A DNA stretch of 64,000 bases from NCBI GenBank assembly GCA_025384855.1, contig JALAHT010000001.1, positions 1,121,064 through 1,185,063 on the forward strand, read 5' to 3'. Under the pieces are notes generated by a model. It did not search any database. It saw only the letters and a program-made list of their open reading frames with translations, and was not told the origin of the DNA. Shown in pieces: positions 32,547 through 41,252 of this stretch. Each line of letters opens with the position of its first letter. Within the stretch, counting starts at the first letter, position 1. Both the position numbers and the translations under genes were made by a program. The stretch is from Luteirhabdus salina (GTDB lineage Bacteria > Bacteroidota > Bacteroidia > Flavobacteriales > Flavobacteriaceae).

Positions 32547-33403
32547 TACAATACGTTTAAGGCTTGCTCCTTAATTTTCTCCAACTCATCCTTCATCTGA
32601 ACGACCAATTGCTGCATAGGAGCATAATTGGCCTTGCTACCAATGGTGTTGATTTCACGACCGATTTCCTGAGAGATAAATCCGAGTTTCTTTCCATTGC
32701 TCTTTGGCGATTCCATCGTTTCCGAAAAATAGGAAAGGTGGTTTTTTAGACGCACTTTTTCCTCGGTAATGTCGTATTTTTCAAGATAATACACCAATTC
32801 CTGCTCGAAACGGTTCTCGTCTACAGATTCCTTCAAATCGCTAACGGCTTTGGTAAGACGTTCCTTTACATCTTCAATCCTGTCGGAATCCATATCGCTA
32901 ACCTTTTCCAATAGTGAAGAGATATTTGTGACTCTCTTTTTGAAGTCGGCTTCCAGGGCTTTTCCTTCATCGCTTCTATATTCATTGATGGAGGTAAGGG
33001 CGTCATCAACTGCCTTGGAAATTTTTTCAAACTCTGCATCATCAATTTCCTCGCGTTCCGTCGTCAAGGCATCGGGAAAACGAACCGCCATCTTCATCAA
33101 TTCTACGGGGTGACCATCTTGAATCTTTGCCAGTTGTTTCATATAGCTCGTAACCGCTCCTTCATTGATAACCGTTGGTGTCGAATCGCCCGTGAATTCC
33201 ATATAAAGATTGAAATCTACTTTTCCGCGATGGAGGGAATTTGAAATCTGTTTCCGAAGGTCTAATTCCTTTTCGCGATAGGCCGACGGAACTCTTGCGT
33301 TCACATCCAAATTCTTGCTGTTTAGCGAGCGAATTTCGATGGTGATTTTTTTGTTTGGCAATTCTAAAACACTTTTGCCGTACCCAGTCATGGATTGAAT
33401 CAT
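32546..33403 (-). CDS. yicC: YicC family endoribonuclease-type protein
   Basis: A 285-residue protein with the complete YicC/YloC pattern: M-T-G-Y-G near the N-terminus, E-I-R-S-L-N-S-K-N-L-D near 23-33, the long central helical region and the C-terminal motif G-F-I-S-Q-E-I-G-R-E-I-N-T-I-G-S-K near 245-261. YicC proteins of other bacteria have been reported to have RNase activity and to affect small RNA stability. It is the first gene of the operon with gmk and nadD; its leader holds a terminator-like hairpin (33419-33435). Confidence 0.92.
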   Translation of the reverse strand: MIQSMTGYGKSVLELPNKKITIEIRSLNSKNLDVNARVPSAYREKELDLRKQISNSLHRGKVDFNLYMEFTGDSTPTVINEGAVTSYMKQLAKIQDGHPVELMKMAVRFPDALTTEREEIDDAEFEKISKAVDDALTSINEYRSDEGKALEADFKKRVTNISSLLEKVSDMDSDRIEDVKERLTKAVSDLKESVDENRFEQELVYYLEKYDITEEKVRLKNHLSYFSETMESPKSNGKKLGFISQEIGREINTIGSKANYAPMQQLVVQMKDELEKIKEQALNVL

Positions 33404-33418
33404 AGATAGTATTTAGAA

Positions 33419-33435
33419 AAGGCGCATAGCGCCTT
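33419..33435 (-). promoter_or_regulatory. hairpin in the yicC leader, possible attenuator
   Basis: On the minus strand AAGGCGC and GCGCCTT form a perfect seven-pair stem with a TAT loop, followed directly by TTCT. It lies between the putative promoter (33448-33455) and the yicC start, so it is inside the mRNA leader. Confidence 0.5.
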
Positions 33436-33447
33436 CGATTCGAATGG

Positions 33448-33455
33448 CAAAGATA
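33448..33455 (-). promoter_or_regulatory. -7 box for the yicC-gmk-nadD operon
   Basis: The minus strand reads TATCTTTG, an exact TAnnTTTG match, 44 bases upstream of the yicC ATG. No clear TTG at the -33 distance. Confidence 0.5.
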
Positions 33456-33515
33456 CGAAATTTGAAATGCCTTTAATCCACTACACGATGACAATGGAAA
33501 CGCGACTAATTTCCC

Positions 33516-33523
33516 TATTTTTG
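33516..33523 (+). promoter_or_regulatory. -7 box for metG
   Basis: TATTTTTG matches TAnnTTTG exactly and lies 18 bases upstream of the metG ATG. It is divergent from the yicC promoter 60 bases away. Confidence 0.5.
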
Positions 33524-33541
33524 TAGCTTTCAAAACAATTT

Positions 33542-35641
33542 ATGAAAACCAATCCTTCTAGATATACCATTACGGCAGCGTTACCGTATACGAACGGGCC
33601 CATTCATATCGGTCATTTAGCTGGCGTGTATGTGCCTGCCGACATTTATGCGCGTTATCAGCGGCTTCAACAACGGGATGTCGCTTTTATTTGCGGAAGC
33701 GATGAACACGGTGTAGCCATTCCGATGCGCGCCAAGAAAGAGGGCGTTTCCCCTCAGGAAATCATCGATAAGTATCATGCCCTTATCAAGGATTCATTCG
33801 AGGAATTCGGAATTTCGTTCGATAATTATTCACGTACCTCTTCACCTGTACACCACGAAACGGCTTCAAACTTTTTCAGAAAGATGTATGAAGAAGGGCT
33901 TTTCACTGAAAAGGTTACCGAACAACTATATGACGAGGAAGCACAACAGTTTTTGGCGGATCGTTTTGTGGTGGGTGCCTGTCCGAAATGTGGATATGAA
34001 GAGAGTTATGGCGATCAGTGCGAACGCTGTGGAACGTCGCACAATGCCACTGACCTAATAGACCCTAAGAGTACGATTACCGGTAATGTTCCGGTTTTAA
34101 AGGAAACGAAGCATTGGTTTTTACCGTTGGATCAATATGAAGGGTTTTTGAAGGAATGGATACTGAAAGATCATAAAAAGGATTGGAAATCGAATGTATA
34201 CGGGCAGTGCAAAAGCTGGATCGATGATGGCTTGCGTCCGAGAGCGGTAACCCGCGACTTAGATTGGGGAATTCCCGTCCCCGTTGAAGGAGCCGAAGGG
34301 AAAGTGCTGTATGTTTGGTTCGATGCACCGATAGGTTATATCTCCTCGACCAAGGAATGGGCCGAGCGCGAAGGGAAGGATTGGGAACAGTATTGGAAGG
34401 ATGAGGACACCAAATTGCTCCATTTTATCGGAAAGGATAATATCGTTTTTCACTGTATCATTTTCCCAAGTATGTTGAAAGCGGAAGGAAGTTACGTGCT
34501 TCCGGACAATGTGCCTGCCAACGAGTTCATGAATTTGGAGGGAAATAAAATATCTACTTCTAAAAATTGGGCGGTTTGGTTGCATGAGTATTTGAAGGAG
34601 TTTCCAAACCAACAGGATGTGTTGCGCTATGTGTTAACGGCGAATGCTCCTGAAAGCAAGGATAATGATTTTACCTGGTCCGATTTTCAGGCACGAAACA
34701 ATAATGAACTGGTCGCGATTTTCGGAAACTTCATCAATCGCGTAGTCGTGCTTACCCATAAATATTATGATGGGAAAGTACCGGCTCCAGCGAATTTTGC
34801 TGAAATCGATGTACAAACGTTGAAGGAACTGGCGGCCTATCCCGATGTAATCGCTAGTAGTATTGAGCGGTATCGCTTCCGCGAAGCCCAACAACAACTG
34901 ATGAATGTTGCGCGGTTGGGGAACAAATACTTAGCCGATGAAGAGCCGTGGAAAACGATTAAAACCGATGAGGAACGGACGAAGACTGTGATGTTTACAG
35001 CGCTTCAGATAGCAACGGCCTTAGCGGTCTTAAGCGAACCGTTTTTGCCGTTTACGTCAACCAAGCTGAAAAAAATATTGAATATCGACTCCGATGCCTT
35101 CAACAACTTATCTTGGAACACCATTACCAGTTCCTCCCATTCGGAAGGACTTAAGGACATACTCCCTCCCGGCCATACCATCAATAAGGCCGATTTGCTC
35201 TTCAGTAAAATTGAAGACGAGACGATTTCACAACAATTGGAAAAACTAAAAAAGACTAAAATGGATAACGCCGCAGAAAAGGAGACAGCGAAAAATATCG
35301 TTCCACAGAAGGGTACTATTCAATTCGACGATTTCACCAAACTCGATATGCGTATCGGAACTATCCTTGAGGCCGAAAAAATGCCGAAGGCCGATCGCCT
35401 ATTAGTGTTGAAGGTCGATACAGGTATCGATACTCGGACTATTGTTTCTGGAATTGCGGAAAGCTTTTCACCAGAGGAAATTATCGGTAAAAAAGTAACC
35501 GTTCTTGTCAACCTAGCCCCAAGAAAGCTCCGAGGTGTTGAAAGTCAAGGGATGATTTTAATGACCGAGACAGCGGATGGGAAACTCCGATTCGTTAATC
35601 CTGATGGGGAGGGCATTGAAAATGGAGCGGCAATAAATTAA
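33542..35641 (+). CDS. metG: methionine--tRNA ligase with C-terminal tRNA-binding domain
   Basis: A 699-residue class I synthetase. The HIGH motif appears as P-I-H-I-G-H-L near residues 20-26, and the KMSKS loop as K-I-S-T-S-K near 338-343. A zinc knuckle of the four-cysteine type is visible: C-P-K-C near 147-150 and C-E-R-C near 160-163. After an anticodon domain and a charged linker, a tRNA-binding EMAP-type domain starts near residue 592 ([14 protein letters not shown]). The length fits MetG1 with the fused EMAP domain. A hypothetical gene follows after 11 bases. Confidence 0.97.
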   Translation: MKTNPSRYTITAALPYTNGPIHIGHLAGVYVPADIYARYQRLQQRDVAFICGSDEHGVAIPMRAKKEGVSPQEIIDKYHALIKDSFEEFGISFDNYSRTSSPVHHETASNFFRKMYEEGLFTEKVTEQLYDEEAQQFLADRFVVGACPKCGYEESYGDQCERCGTSHNATDLIDPKSTITGNVPVLKETKHWFLPLDQYEGFLKEWILKDHKKDWKSNVYGQCKSWIDDGLRPRAVTRDLDWGIPVPVEGAEGKVLYVWFDAPIGYISSTKEWAEREGKDWEQYWKDEDTKLLHFIGKDNIVFHCIIFPSMLKAEGSYVLPDNVPANEFMNLEGNKISTSKNWAVWLHEYLKEFPNQQDVLRYVLTANAPESKDNDFTWSDFQARNNNELVAIFGNFINRVVVLTHKYYDGKVPAPANFAEIDVQTLKELAAYPDVIASSIERYRFREAQQQLMNVARLGNKYLADEEPWKTIKTDEERTKTVMFTALQIATALAVLSEPFLPFTSTKLKKILNIDSDAFNNLSWNTITSSSHSEGLKDILPPGHTINKADLLFSKIEDETISQQLEKLKKTKMDNAAEKETAKNIVPQKGTIQFDDFTKLDMRIGTILEAEKMPKADRLLVLKVDTGIDTRTIVSGIAESFSPEEIIGKKVTVLVNLAPRKLRGVESQGMILMTETADGKLRFVNPDGEGIENGAAIN

Positions 35642-35652
35642 ATGCAATAAGA

Positions 35653-37050
35653 ATGCAAAAAAATCTATTTATAGTTTTTAGTATGCTGGTTCTATTTGTT
35701 ACTAACAGCATTGCTCAAGAAGTGGTGGGTGAGTTGAACGTCGACAATATGGGGCTGACCAATAAGATTAACTATTCCGTCAACAATGAAACGAATGGTA
35801 ATATAACGACGTTACTCGTACACAACAATTATATGTACGCGTACCTTTTTGATGAAGATTTCAATCTTTTAAACATGCCATTATCTAGAAAGGAAGACAA
35901 TGGTAAATATAATGAGTTGGTAGGGCATAAGGTGGTTGACAATAAATATACTTTTATATATACAAATAGCATTCGTAGTAAGCTAGTCCTCTATACTTTC
36001 GATTTTGACAAAAATTTTAATGCAAGGCATGAAGTTGATTTGAATTTTTCAGGGGAACGGATCGTTGAGGCATTTTCTAGTTATCAAAATCGATTTTTTA
36101 TCTTTTTCGCCTCTGTAAACGGGGAATTAATTTTGAGAGAACTGGATAACTCCTACGATTCATTAACAGAGATTGGAAGATACAAGATTGAGGATAAGGA
36201 GTTTGAAGGGGAGGAAATTTTATTTAAAAGACACTTTTTATATTCGAAAGCGAGATATGTTACTATGGGTGATAAAACACCGGCTCCCGTAAGTAGTGCC
36301 TTTTCTAAATATAAGTTATTCAACCAAAACAATTCTTTAATTCTTACGGTTGAAAATGAAGATATAGGCACTAGTGTTTATGCAATCGATTTAGCCTCCA
36401 AGAAACTAAAAGAAACATTCTTTCCCTATATAGAGGGAAGAAAAGATGATTATGAAGAATTTAATTCGTTTGTCAGCAACAATAGGATTTTTCAGATTAG
36501 TGTTTCCAACATAGAAATGTCACTTCTTATTTCCAGTCTTGAAGGGCAAAAACTAAAGGAATTTTATGTAAAAAAGGAACAGGAAATTTGGTTTAAGAAT
36601 ACGGTGGTGGTTCAAGAAGGTTCATCAATTTTGGACGTCTATGTTTTGGGCCAGAAAATTACCGATATAAAAAGAAACTTTGAAAGCACTGCAAAATTTC
36701 TAAGAAAAATAAGCTCTAGGACTGCTGGTGTCAATGTTTTGTTTGATAATAATCGCTATGAAGTTATAGTCGGGGGAGTTAAAGATAATGTTATGTCAGG
36801 TATTTTAACGGTTGCCTCTTCAGGATTAGGTAACTTCGACAAAGATCAAATCACTAAAATTACATGTCTTTTCGATGAAAATTTGGAACATGTGGATGAA
36901 GATGTTGATTTGAATACTTATGATTTTATAAATGCTTTTGAAGACGACTTAAAATCTGAAACGAATTCAAATATATTCATCGCAAACGGAAATCTTTATT
37001 ATTGCTATTTATACAGAAAAGAAGAGCAATTGCGATTTATTGAGTTCTAA
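35653..37050 (+). CDS. exported protein of unknown function, AT-rich
   Basis: A 465-residue protein with a clean signal peptide ending in S-I-A-Q-E. The rest is predicted to be mostly beta strands with regular Phe/Tyr and short loops, compatible with a propeller or similar fold (for example Y-A-Y-L-F-D-E-D-F and F-F-I-F-F-A-S-V-N-G-E-L-I-L). I recognise no family. Base composition is visibly lower in G+C than in the flanking metG and HDAC genes, with many ATA, AAA and TTT codons, which may indicate recent acquisition or relaxed selection. It follows metG by 11 bases but the link may be accidental. Confidence 0.6.
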   Translation: MQKNLFIVFSMLVLFVTNSIAQEVVGELNVDNMGLTNKINYSVNNETNGNITTLLVHNNYMYAYLFDEDFNLLNMPLSRKEDNGKYNELVGHKVVDNKYTFIYTNSIRSKLVLYTFDFDKNFNARHEVDLNFSGERIVEAFSSYQNRFFIFFASVNGELILRELDNSYDSLTEIGRYKIEDKEFEGEEILFKRHFLYSKARYVTMGDKTPAPVSSAFSKYKLFNQNNSLILTVENEDIGTSVYAIDLASKKLKETFFPYIEGRKDDYEEFNSFVSNNRIFQISVSNIEMSLLISSLEGQKLKEFYVKKEQEIWFKNTVVVQEGSSILDVYVLGQKITDIKRNFESTAKFLRKISSRTAGVNVLFDNNRYEVIVGGVKDNVMSGILTVASSGLGNFDKDQITKITCLFDENLEHVDEDVDLNTYDFINAFEDDLKSETNSNIFIANGNLYYCYLYRKEEQLRFIEF

Positions 37051-37059
37051 CGATATCAA

Positions 37060-37962
37060 ATGCTCAAAATAGCCCATAGCCCCATTTACAAACATCCCTT
37101 GCCGGAAGGGCATCGGTTTCCGATGGAAAAATACGAGCTGATTCCACAACAGCTGCTATATGAGGGAACGTGCAAAGAAGAAAATTTCTTTGCTCCCAAT
37201 ATGCCTTCCGATGAAGATATATTGGCTGTACATGATACCGAATATGTTGAAAATCTACGGAGTCTTACGGTTGAAAGACGGGCCGCCCGAAAAATAGGCT
37301 TTCCGCTATCGGAGGTGTTGGTAAAGCGTGAACACATCATTACCCAAGGAACGATTGAAGGATGTCATTATGCACTAAAACACGGTATCGCCATGAACAT
37401 CGCGGGCGGAACGCATCATGCGTATGCCGGTTATGGTGAAGGGTTTTGCATCTTTAACGATCAGGCGATAGCGGCACGACACTTACAAAAGAATAAGTTA
37501 GCTTCCCAAATCTTGATTATCGATTTGGATGTTCACCAAGGGAATGGGACAGCAAAGATCTTTGAAAACGATCTATCTGTATTCACCTTTAGTATGCATG
37601 GTGCGGGAAACTATCCCTTTAAAAAAGAAAAAAGCGATTTGGATATCGGATTGCCGGATGGCACTGGAGATGAAGAATACCTTCAAAAGCTAGAAGAAAC
37701 CGTGATCAACCTTATTGATAGTGTGAAGCCAGACTTCGTGTTCTATTTAAGCGGGGTGGATATTTTAGAAACCGATAAGTTGGGACGATTGGCGTGTACT
37801 GTTGAAGGCTGCAAGGAGCGCGACCGATTTGTACTGGAAACACTTCGCAATAGGGAATTGCCTGTTCAAGTAAGTATGGGCGGAGGCTATTCTAAGGAAA
37901 TAAAAATTATCGTGGAGGCACACGCTAATACGTACCGATTGGCACAGGATTTGTTTTTCTGA
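37060..37962 (+). CDS. histone deacetylase family (class II/AcuC-like) deacetylase
   Basis: A 300-residue zinc-dependent deacetylase-fold protein. The active-site His pair is in G-G-T-H-H-A-Y near residues 116-122, followed by F-C-I-F-N-D near 130, the metal site I-D-L-D-V-H-Q-G-N-G-T near 152-162, and Y-L-S-G-V-D near 228. Bacterial members act on acetylated polyamines, acetoin-related compounds or proteins; the substrate here is unknown. There is no signal peptide. Its neighbours do not point to a pathway. Confidence 0.9.
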   Translation: MLKIAHSPIYKHPLPEGHRFPMEKYELIPQQLLYEGTCKEENFFAPNMPSDEDILAVHDTEYVENLRSLTVERRAARKIGFPLSEVLVKREHIITQGTIEGCHYALKHGIAMNIAGGTHHAYAGYGEGFCIFNDQAIAARHLQKNKLASQILIIDLDVHQGNGTAKIFENDLSVFTFSMHGAGNYPFKKEKSDLDIGLPDGTGDEEYLQKLEETVINLIDSVKPDFVFYLSGVDILETDKLGRLACTVEGCKERDRFVLETLRNRELPVQVSMGGGYSKEIKIIVEAHANTYRLAQDLFF

Positions 37963-37983
37963 TGGGTATATTGAGATATGTAG

Positions 37984-38148
37984 ATGGGAAAGAAAAAGAA
38001 GGAGAAGAAAGGACTTAAAAAGAAATGCTGCGATAAATACCTGAAGAAAGGTGAGCACAAGCGTTGTAAACGATGTCCTTGTTTTGATATGCCAACTAGG
38101 GTGCGAAAGGAGCGTTTTAAGGATTTGGAACTGGATATTGTGTACTAA
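37984..38148 (+). CDS. small Lys- and Cys-rich basic protein, 54 residues
   Basis: An ATG 22 bases after the deacetylase stop opens a 54-codon frame ending at the terminator. It begins M-G-K-K-K-K and has a central cluster of Cys residues in K-K-C-C-D-K-Y and C-K-R-C-P-C-F-D, giving five Cys that could bind a metal. The coherent composition (about one third Lys) and tight packing suggest a real gene. I have seen small proteins of this kind in flavobacteria; no function is known. Confidence 0.7.
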   Translation: MGKKKKEKKGLKKKCCDKYLKKGEHKRCKRCPCFDMPTRVRKERFKDLELDIVY

Positions 38149-38179
38149 AAAAGCCCAGCTTAATTGCCGGGCTTTTTTT
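38147..38179. terminator. bidirectional intrinsic terminator
   Basis: Arms AAAAAAGCCC and GGGCTTTTTT, between the small Lys/Cys-rich gene and the convergent ssb gene. It overlaps the stop of the small gene. Confidence 0.85.
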
Positions 38180-38194
38180 AGTGAAAGGAATTGA

Positions 38195-38527
38195 TTACTT
38201 GCTCAACATCAACAGTTCATTACAAAGAATTTCGGTAATGTAGCGTTTGTTCCCGTCTTTGTCTTCGTACGAGCGATTAGTCAGTTTGCCCTCTACGGCA
38301 ATCTCCTGTCCTTTGGTAACATAGTTCTCTACTACATTTGATAAACCTCCTCGCACGATCACATTATGCCAGTAGGCACGCTCTACCTTTTCACCATTTT
38401 TATCCTTGTAGCTATCGTCTGTAGCGAGCGTAAACTTGGCCATTTTGTTACCATCCTTAAAAGTTACGATTTCTGGGTCTTGCCCTAAGCGTCCAATTAA
38501 CTGTACTTTGTTTCTTAATGCGTTCAT
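38195..38527 (-). CDS. ssb: short single-stranded DNA-binding protein
   Basis: A 110-residue SSB that consists of the OB fold only: N-K-V-Q-L-I-G-R-L-G-Q-D-P-E near the start, F-T-L-A-T-D-D-S-Y near 27-35, Y-W-H-N-V-I-V near 47-53, and V-E-G-K-L-T-N-R-S-Y near 74-83. It ends right after the last strand and lacks the acidic C-terminal tip with Pro-Phe that normally docks partner proteins. It is therefore likely a paralogue or specialised copy rather than the main replicative SSB. The gene is transcribed alone. Confidence 0.92.
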   Translation of the reverse strand: MNALRNKVQLIGRLGQDPEIVTFKDGNKMAKFTLATDDSYKDKNGEKVERAYWHNVIVRGGLSNVVENYVTKGQEIAVEGKLTNRSYEDKDGNKRYITEILCNELLMLSK

Positions 38528-38794
38528 AATACTTAAATTTTAGGTTAAACAGTTAAGATTAAATCGAATGTCATCATCCGACATGGCAAAGATGCGACGG
38601 CGGAAAAGTTTTAATCGGTTGGAAATCATTTACTTTCGTTTGAAGTTGCTTGTAAACGTTTGTAATTGTTTAAAAACGTTATGAAGTGCTATAAACAGGG
38701 GAATGAATCGATTTCAATTAAAATTCAACAAGTATGACATTTCTCCTATTTAATTAGGTATTTCAATACTACTTTTCTGAAAAACAATACACTC

Positions 38795-38914
38795 ATGTCA
38801 CTTATAACCAAAATAATCATCGTTTTAGTCGTACTTCATTTGGTGGTCGGATTCGGATGGCTGATCTACAAATTAAGACCGATTAAGAAGAATCAAGATA
38901 ATAAAGCGGATTAA
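38795..38914 (+). CDS. very small single-span membrane protein, 39 residues
   Basis: An ATG frame of 39 codons with one clear membrane helix (about residues 4-25) and a basic tail, starting M-S-L-I-T-K and ending N-Q-D-N-K-A-D. It sits alone in the ssb to GNAT intergenic region. The hydrophobic and polar parts are cleanly separated, which supports a real gene. Function unknown. Confidence 0.55.
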   Translation: MSLITKIIIVLVVLHLVVGFGWLIYKLRPIKKNQDNKAD

Positions 38915-38973
38915 GCGACCACTTTCTTACCTATAATTGCAGTGGGATCGCTATATTGTTTGGTGTATTAAGT

Positions 38974-39504
38974 ATGGAAGAAATCTACAACCAATTCGAG
39001 ACCGACCGATTGTGGCTGCGTCCTACTTCAACAGAAGATACCAACTTTATCTTTGAACTGTTGAATTCACCCAAATGGTTACGGTATATCGGCGATCGAA
39101 ATCTTAAAAGCGAAGACGACGCGAAACGCTATATCGAAGAACGGATGCTTCCACAGTTGAAGCGCCTGGGTTATGCCAATAATACCGTGATTCGAAAAAG
39201 CGATGGCATTAAAATGGGAACTTGTGGCCTATACGATCGTGAAGGTGTTGAAGGCGTCGACATTGGGTATGCGTTTTTACCTCAATTTGAAGGACAAGGC
39301 TATGCGTATGAAGCTTCCAATAGATTAAAAAAAGCTGCTTTTACAGATTTCAATATTGCGGTTTTGAACGCCTATACATCAGAGGAAAATCTTGCGTCGC
39401 AACGATTGCTCAATAAACTTGGCTTCACTTTGAAAGGACCTGCTTACCTTCCGAATGATGATAAAGAATTACTTTTGTTTCAATTAAATCGTACAACGAA
39501 ATAA
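38974..39504 (+). CDS. GNAT family N-acetyltransferase
   Basis: A 176-residue acetyltransferase of the RimJ/RimL type. It starts with E-T-D-R-L-W-L-R-P near residues 10-18, has G-D-R-N-L near 40, G-V-D-I-G-Y-A-F-L-P near 95, the acetyl-CoA loop Q-F-E-G-Q-G-Y-A-Y-E-A near 105-115, and N-x-A-S-Q-R-L-L-N-K-L-G-F at about 145-157. A TTG six codons upstream could extend it, but the ATG at 38974 gives the usual N-terminus. The target is probably an amino group of a protein or small molecule. The next gene starts two bases after its stop. Confidence 0.88.
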   Translation: MEEIYNQFETDRLWLRPTSTEDTNFIFELLNSPKWLRYIGDRNLKSEDDAKRYIEERMLPQLKRLGYANNTVIRKSDGIKMGTCGLYDREGVEGVDIGYAFLPQFEGQGYAYEASNRLKKAAFTDFNIAVLNAYTSEENLASQRLLNKLGFTLKGPAYLPNDDKELLLFQLNRTTK

Positions 39505-39506
39505 AT

Positions 39507-40238
39507 ATGAAATATATACTCTTTTATGGTTGCCTGATATTGCTTTTGCTATCAGCGTGTAATTCAAAGCAAAAGAAAGCTACCGAAGAAAAACCTTATG
39601 AGGTGTTCGTTACCGCTGCCATGAAAGACGTTATGTGGAATGGTAAATTAGGTCCCGCAATAGCCTTCGATACGCTTCAACACAAAAAAGGATTATACGG
39701 ACTGGGACCGTCAAGTTATTTAAGGGGCGAGATCATGATCTTGGATGGTGAAACCTATGTTTCCCAGGTAACATCAGATTCAACCATGACCGTATCAATT
39801 TCGGATAAAGCTTCCGCGCCCTTTTTTGTGCATTCGTATATTTCCGATTGGGAAGAAGTAAAAATTCCCGACACGGTTCAAACACTTCAACAATTAGAGA
39901 AATTTATCGATCAGGTTTCCCAAGATAACGATAGACCTTTTCCCTTTTTGGTGAAGGGAACGGTTACTTCAGCAACCATACACATCCAAAATCTTCCAAA
40001 GGGAACCACCGTATCGTCACCTGCCGAAGCACACCAAGGCCAAACGAACTATAAGCTTCAGAATAAAGAAGTAACGATGCTTGGCTTTTTTTCAACTGAA
40101 CATCAAGGCATCTTTACCCATCACGATTCGTATCTTCATATACATCTCCTTACAGAAGCGAAAACGGAAATGGGGCATTTAGATGAAGCGGTATTCCATT
40201 CTATTTCACTATTTCTTCCAAAGGAAGATGAAAAATAA
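39507..40238 (+). CDS. budA: acetolactate decarboxylase family lipoprotein
   Basis: A 243-residue protein with a lipoprotein signal ending in L-S-A-C-N (Cys18). The mature part has the acetolactate decarboxylase pattern: Y-G-L-G-P near residues 70-74, the middle P-F-P-F-L-V-K-G-T-V segment near 148-157, and the metal-site region with H-D-S-Y-L-H-I-H-L and M-G-H-L-D near 210-230. Classical enzymes decarboxylate alpha-acetolactate to acetoin in the cytoplasm or outside the cell; this version should be anchored in the envelope. No acetolactate synthase gene is nearby, so the substrate may differ. It follows the GNAT gene after two bases. Confidence 0.82.
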   Translation: MKYILFYGCLILLLLSACNSKQKKATEEKPYEVFVTAAMKDVMWNGKLGPAIAFDTLQHKKGLYGLGPSSYLRGEIMILDGETYVSQVTSDSTMTVSISDKASAPFFVHSYISDWEEVKIPDTVQTLQQLEKFIDQVSQDNDRPFPFLVKGTVTSATIHIQNLPKGTTVSSPAEAHQGQTNYKLQNKEVTMLGFFSTEHQGIFTHHDSYLHIHLLTEAKTEMGHLDEAVFHSISLFLPKEDEK

Positions 40239-40259
40239 ATCCTTACACCCGTTTCATAG

Positions 40260-40290
40260 TTGTGGTCACACAAAATTTACGCTACATTCG
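40260..40290 (+). promoter_or_regulatory. candidate promoter of the rimK-rimB operon
   Basis: TTG at 40260-40262, 20 bases, then TACATTCG at 40283-40290 (one mismatch to TAnnTTTG). The rimK start is 19 bases downstream. Confidence 0.5.
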
Positions 40291-40308
40291 TGTCTCTAAC
40301 AATCTAGT

Positions 40309-41190
40309 ATGAACATTGCCATTCTCTCGCGGGGCTATTCCTTATACTCTACCCAAAGCTTGCTAAAAGCTGGGGAAGCGCGAAACCACAATATGGAAGT
40401 GCTAGATCCGCAACATTGCACCCTAGCGGTCGAACATGGGGAACCAAAGTTATATTTTCGGGATGAGGTAGTGAACGATCTTCATGCGGTTATTCCAAGA
40501 ATTGGAGCTTCCCATACATTTTATGGCGCTAATGTCGTTCGACATTTTCAGAGTATGAACGTATTTTCCACTGTAAAGGCTCATGGCATTTTGCAATCGC
40601 GCGATAAGTGGCGTTCGTTTCAGGTGTTAGCGGCATCTAAAGTAGCCGTTCCGAATACGGCTTTGGTAGATTATAGCGACTATGAATTACAATTGAAACG
40701 CTTTCCGTCTGGCCCCATCATTATAAAAGTATTGGAGGGTACGCACGGCCACGGTGTCATTCTAGCTGAAAGCCACGAAAAAGCGTTGCCCATTATCGAA
40801 ACCTTATTGACAGGAAAACAGCGTTTTGTGGTACAGGAATATATTGAAGAAAGCAACGGCTGCGATATACGAGCGATTGTTGTAGATGGTGTGGTGGTAG
40901 CAGCCATGAAACGACAGAGTAAAGATGGCGATTTTCGGTCTAATCTCCATCGCGGTGGTTCTTCTTCAGAAATTAAACTAAGCCACGATGAAGAACGAAG
41001 TGCTATTCGAGCGGCCAAGGCGCTAAAACTCGGAGTATGCGGTGTAGATATATTGCAATCGGAACGTGGTCCTTTGGTTTTGGAAGTAAATTCTACTCCC
41101 GGTTTGGAGGGTATTGAAACCACTACGGGAAGAAGTGTTTCCAAAAGTATTATTGGCTATATTGAACGCAACAAACCGCGTGGATCTTAA
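40309..41190 (+). CDS. rimK: RimK-type ATP-grasp L-glutamate ligase, copy 1
   Basis: A 293-residue ATP-grasp ligase of the family that adds glutamate residues to the C-terminus of ribosomal protein S6. ATP-site lysines lie at 100 (S-R-D-K) and 140 (I-I-I-K); the metal-binding end is [16 protein letters not shown] near 245-260. The nucleotide loop reads E-G-T-H-G-H-G-V (143-150), where copy 2 and most family members have Gln and a hydrophobic residue in place of the two His. It differs enough from copy 2 (41690-42562) to suggest another acceptor. First gene of a five-gene cluster. Confidence 0.93.
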   Translation: MNIAILSRGYSLYSTQSLLKAGEARNHNMEVLDPQHCTLAVEHGEPKLYFRDEVVNDLHAVIPRIGASHTFYGANVVRHFQSMNVFSTVKAHGILQSRDKWRSFQVLAASKVAVPNTALVDYSDYELQLKRFPSGPIIIKVLEGTHGHGVILAESHEKALPIIETLLTGKQRFVVQEYIEESNGCDIRAIVVDGVVVAAMKRQSKDGDFRSNLHRGGSSSEIKLSHDEERSAIRAAKALKLGVCGVDILQSERGPLVLEVNSTPGLEGIETTTGRSVSKSIIGYIERNKPRGS

Positions 41191-41252
41191 AGTTTTCCTA
41201 AACACATTTCTACTTTTTCCGGTTGGCAACCGATTTTGCTATCTTAAGAAAT

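Noticed and set aside
38568-38584. ATGTC-N7-GACAT inverted repeat upstream of ssb as an operator
   Set aside because: Arms of only five bases and no regulator nearby; could be chance.
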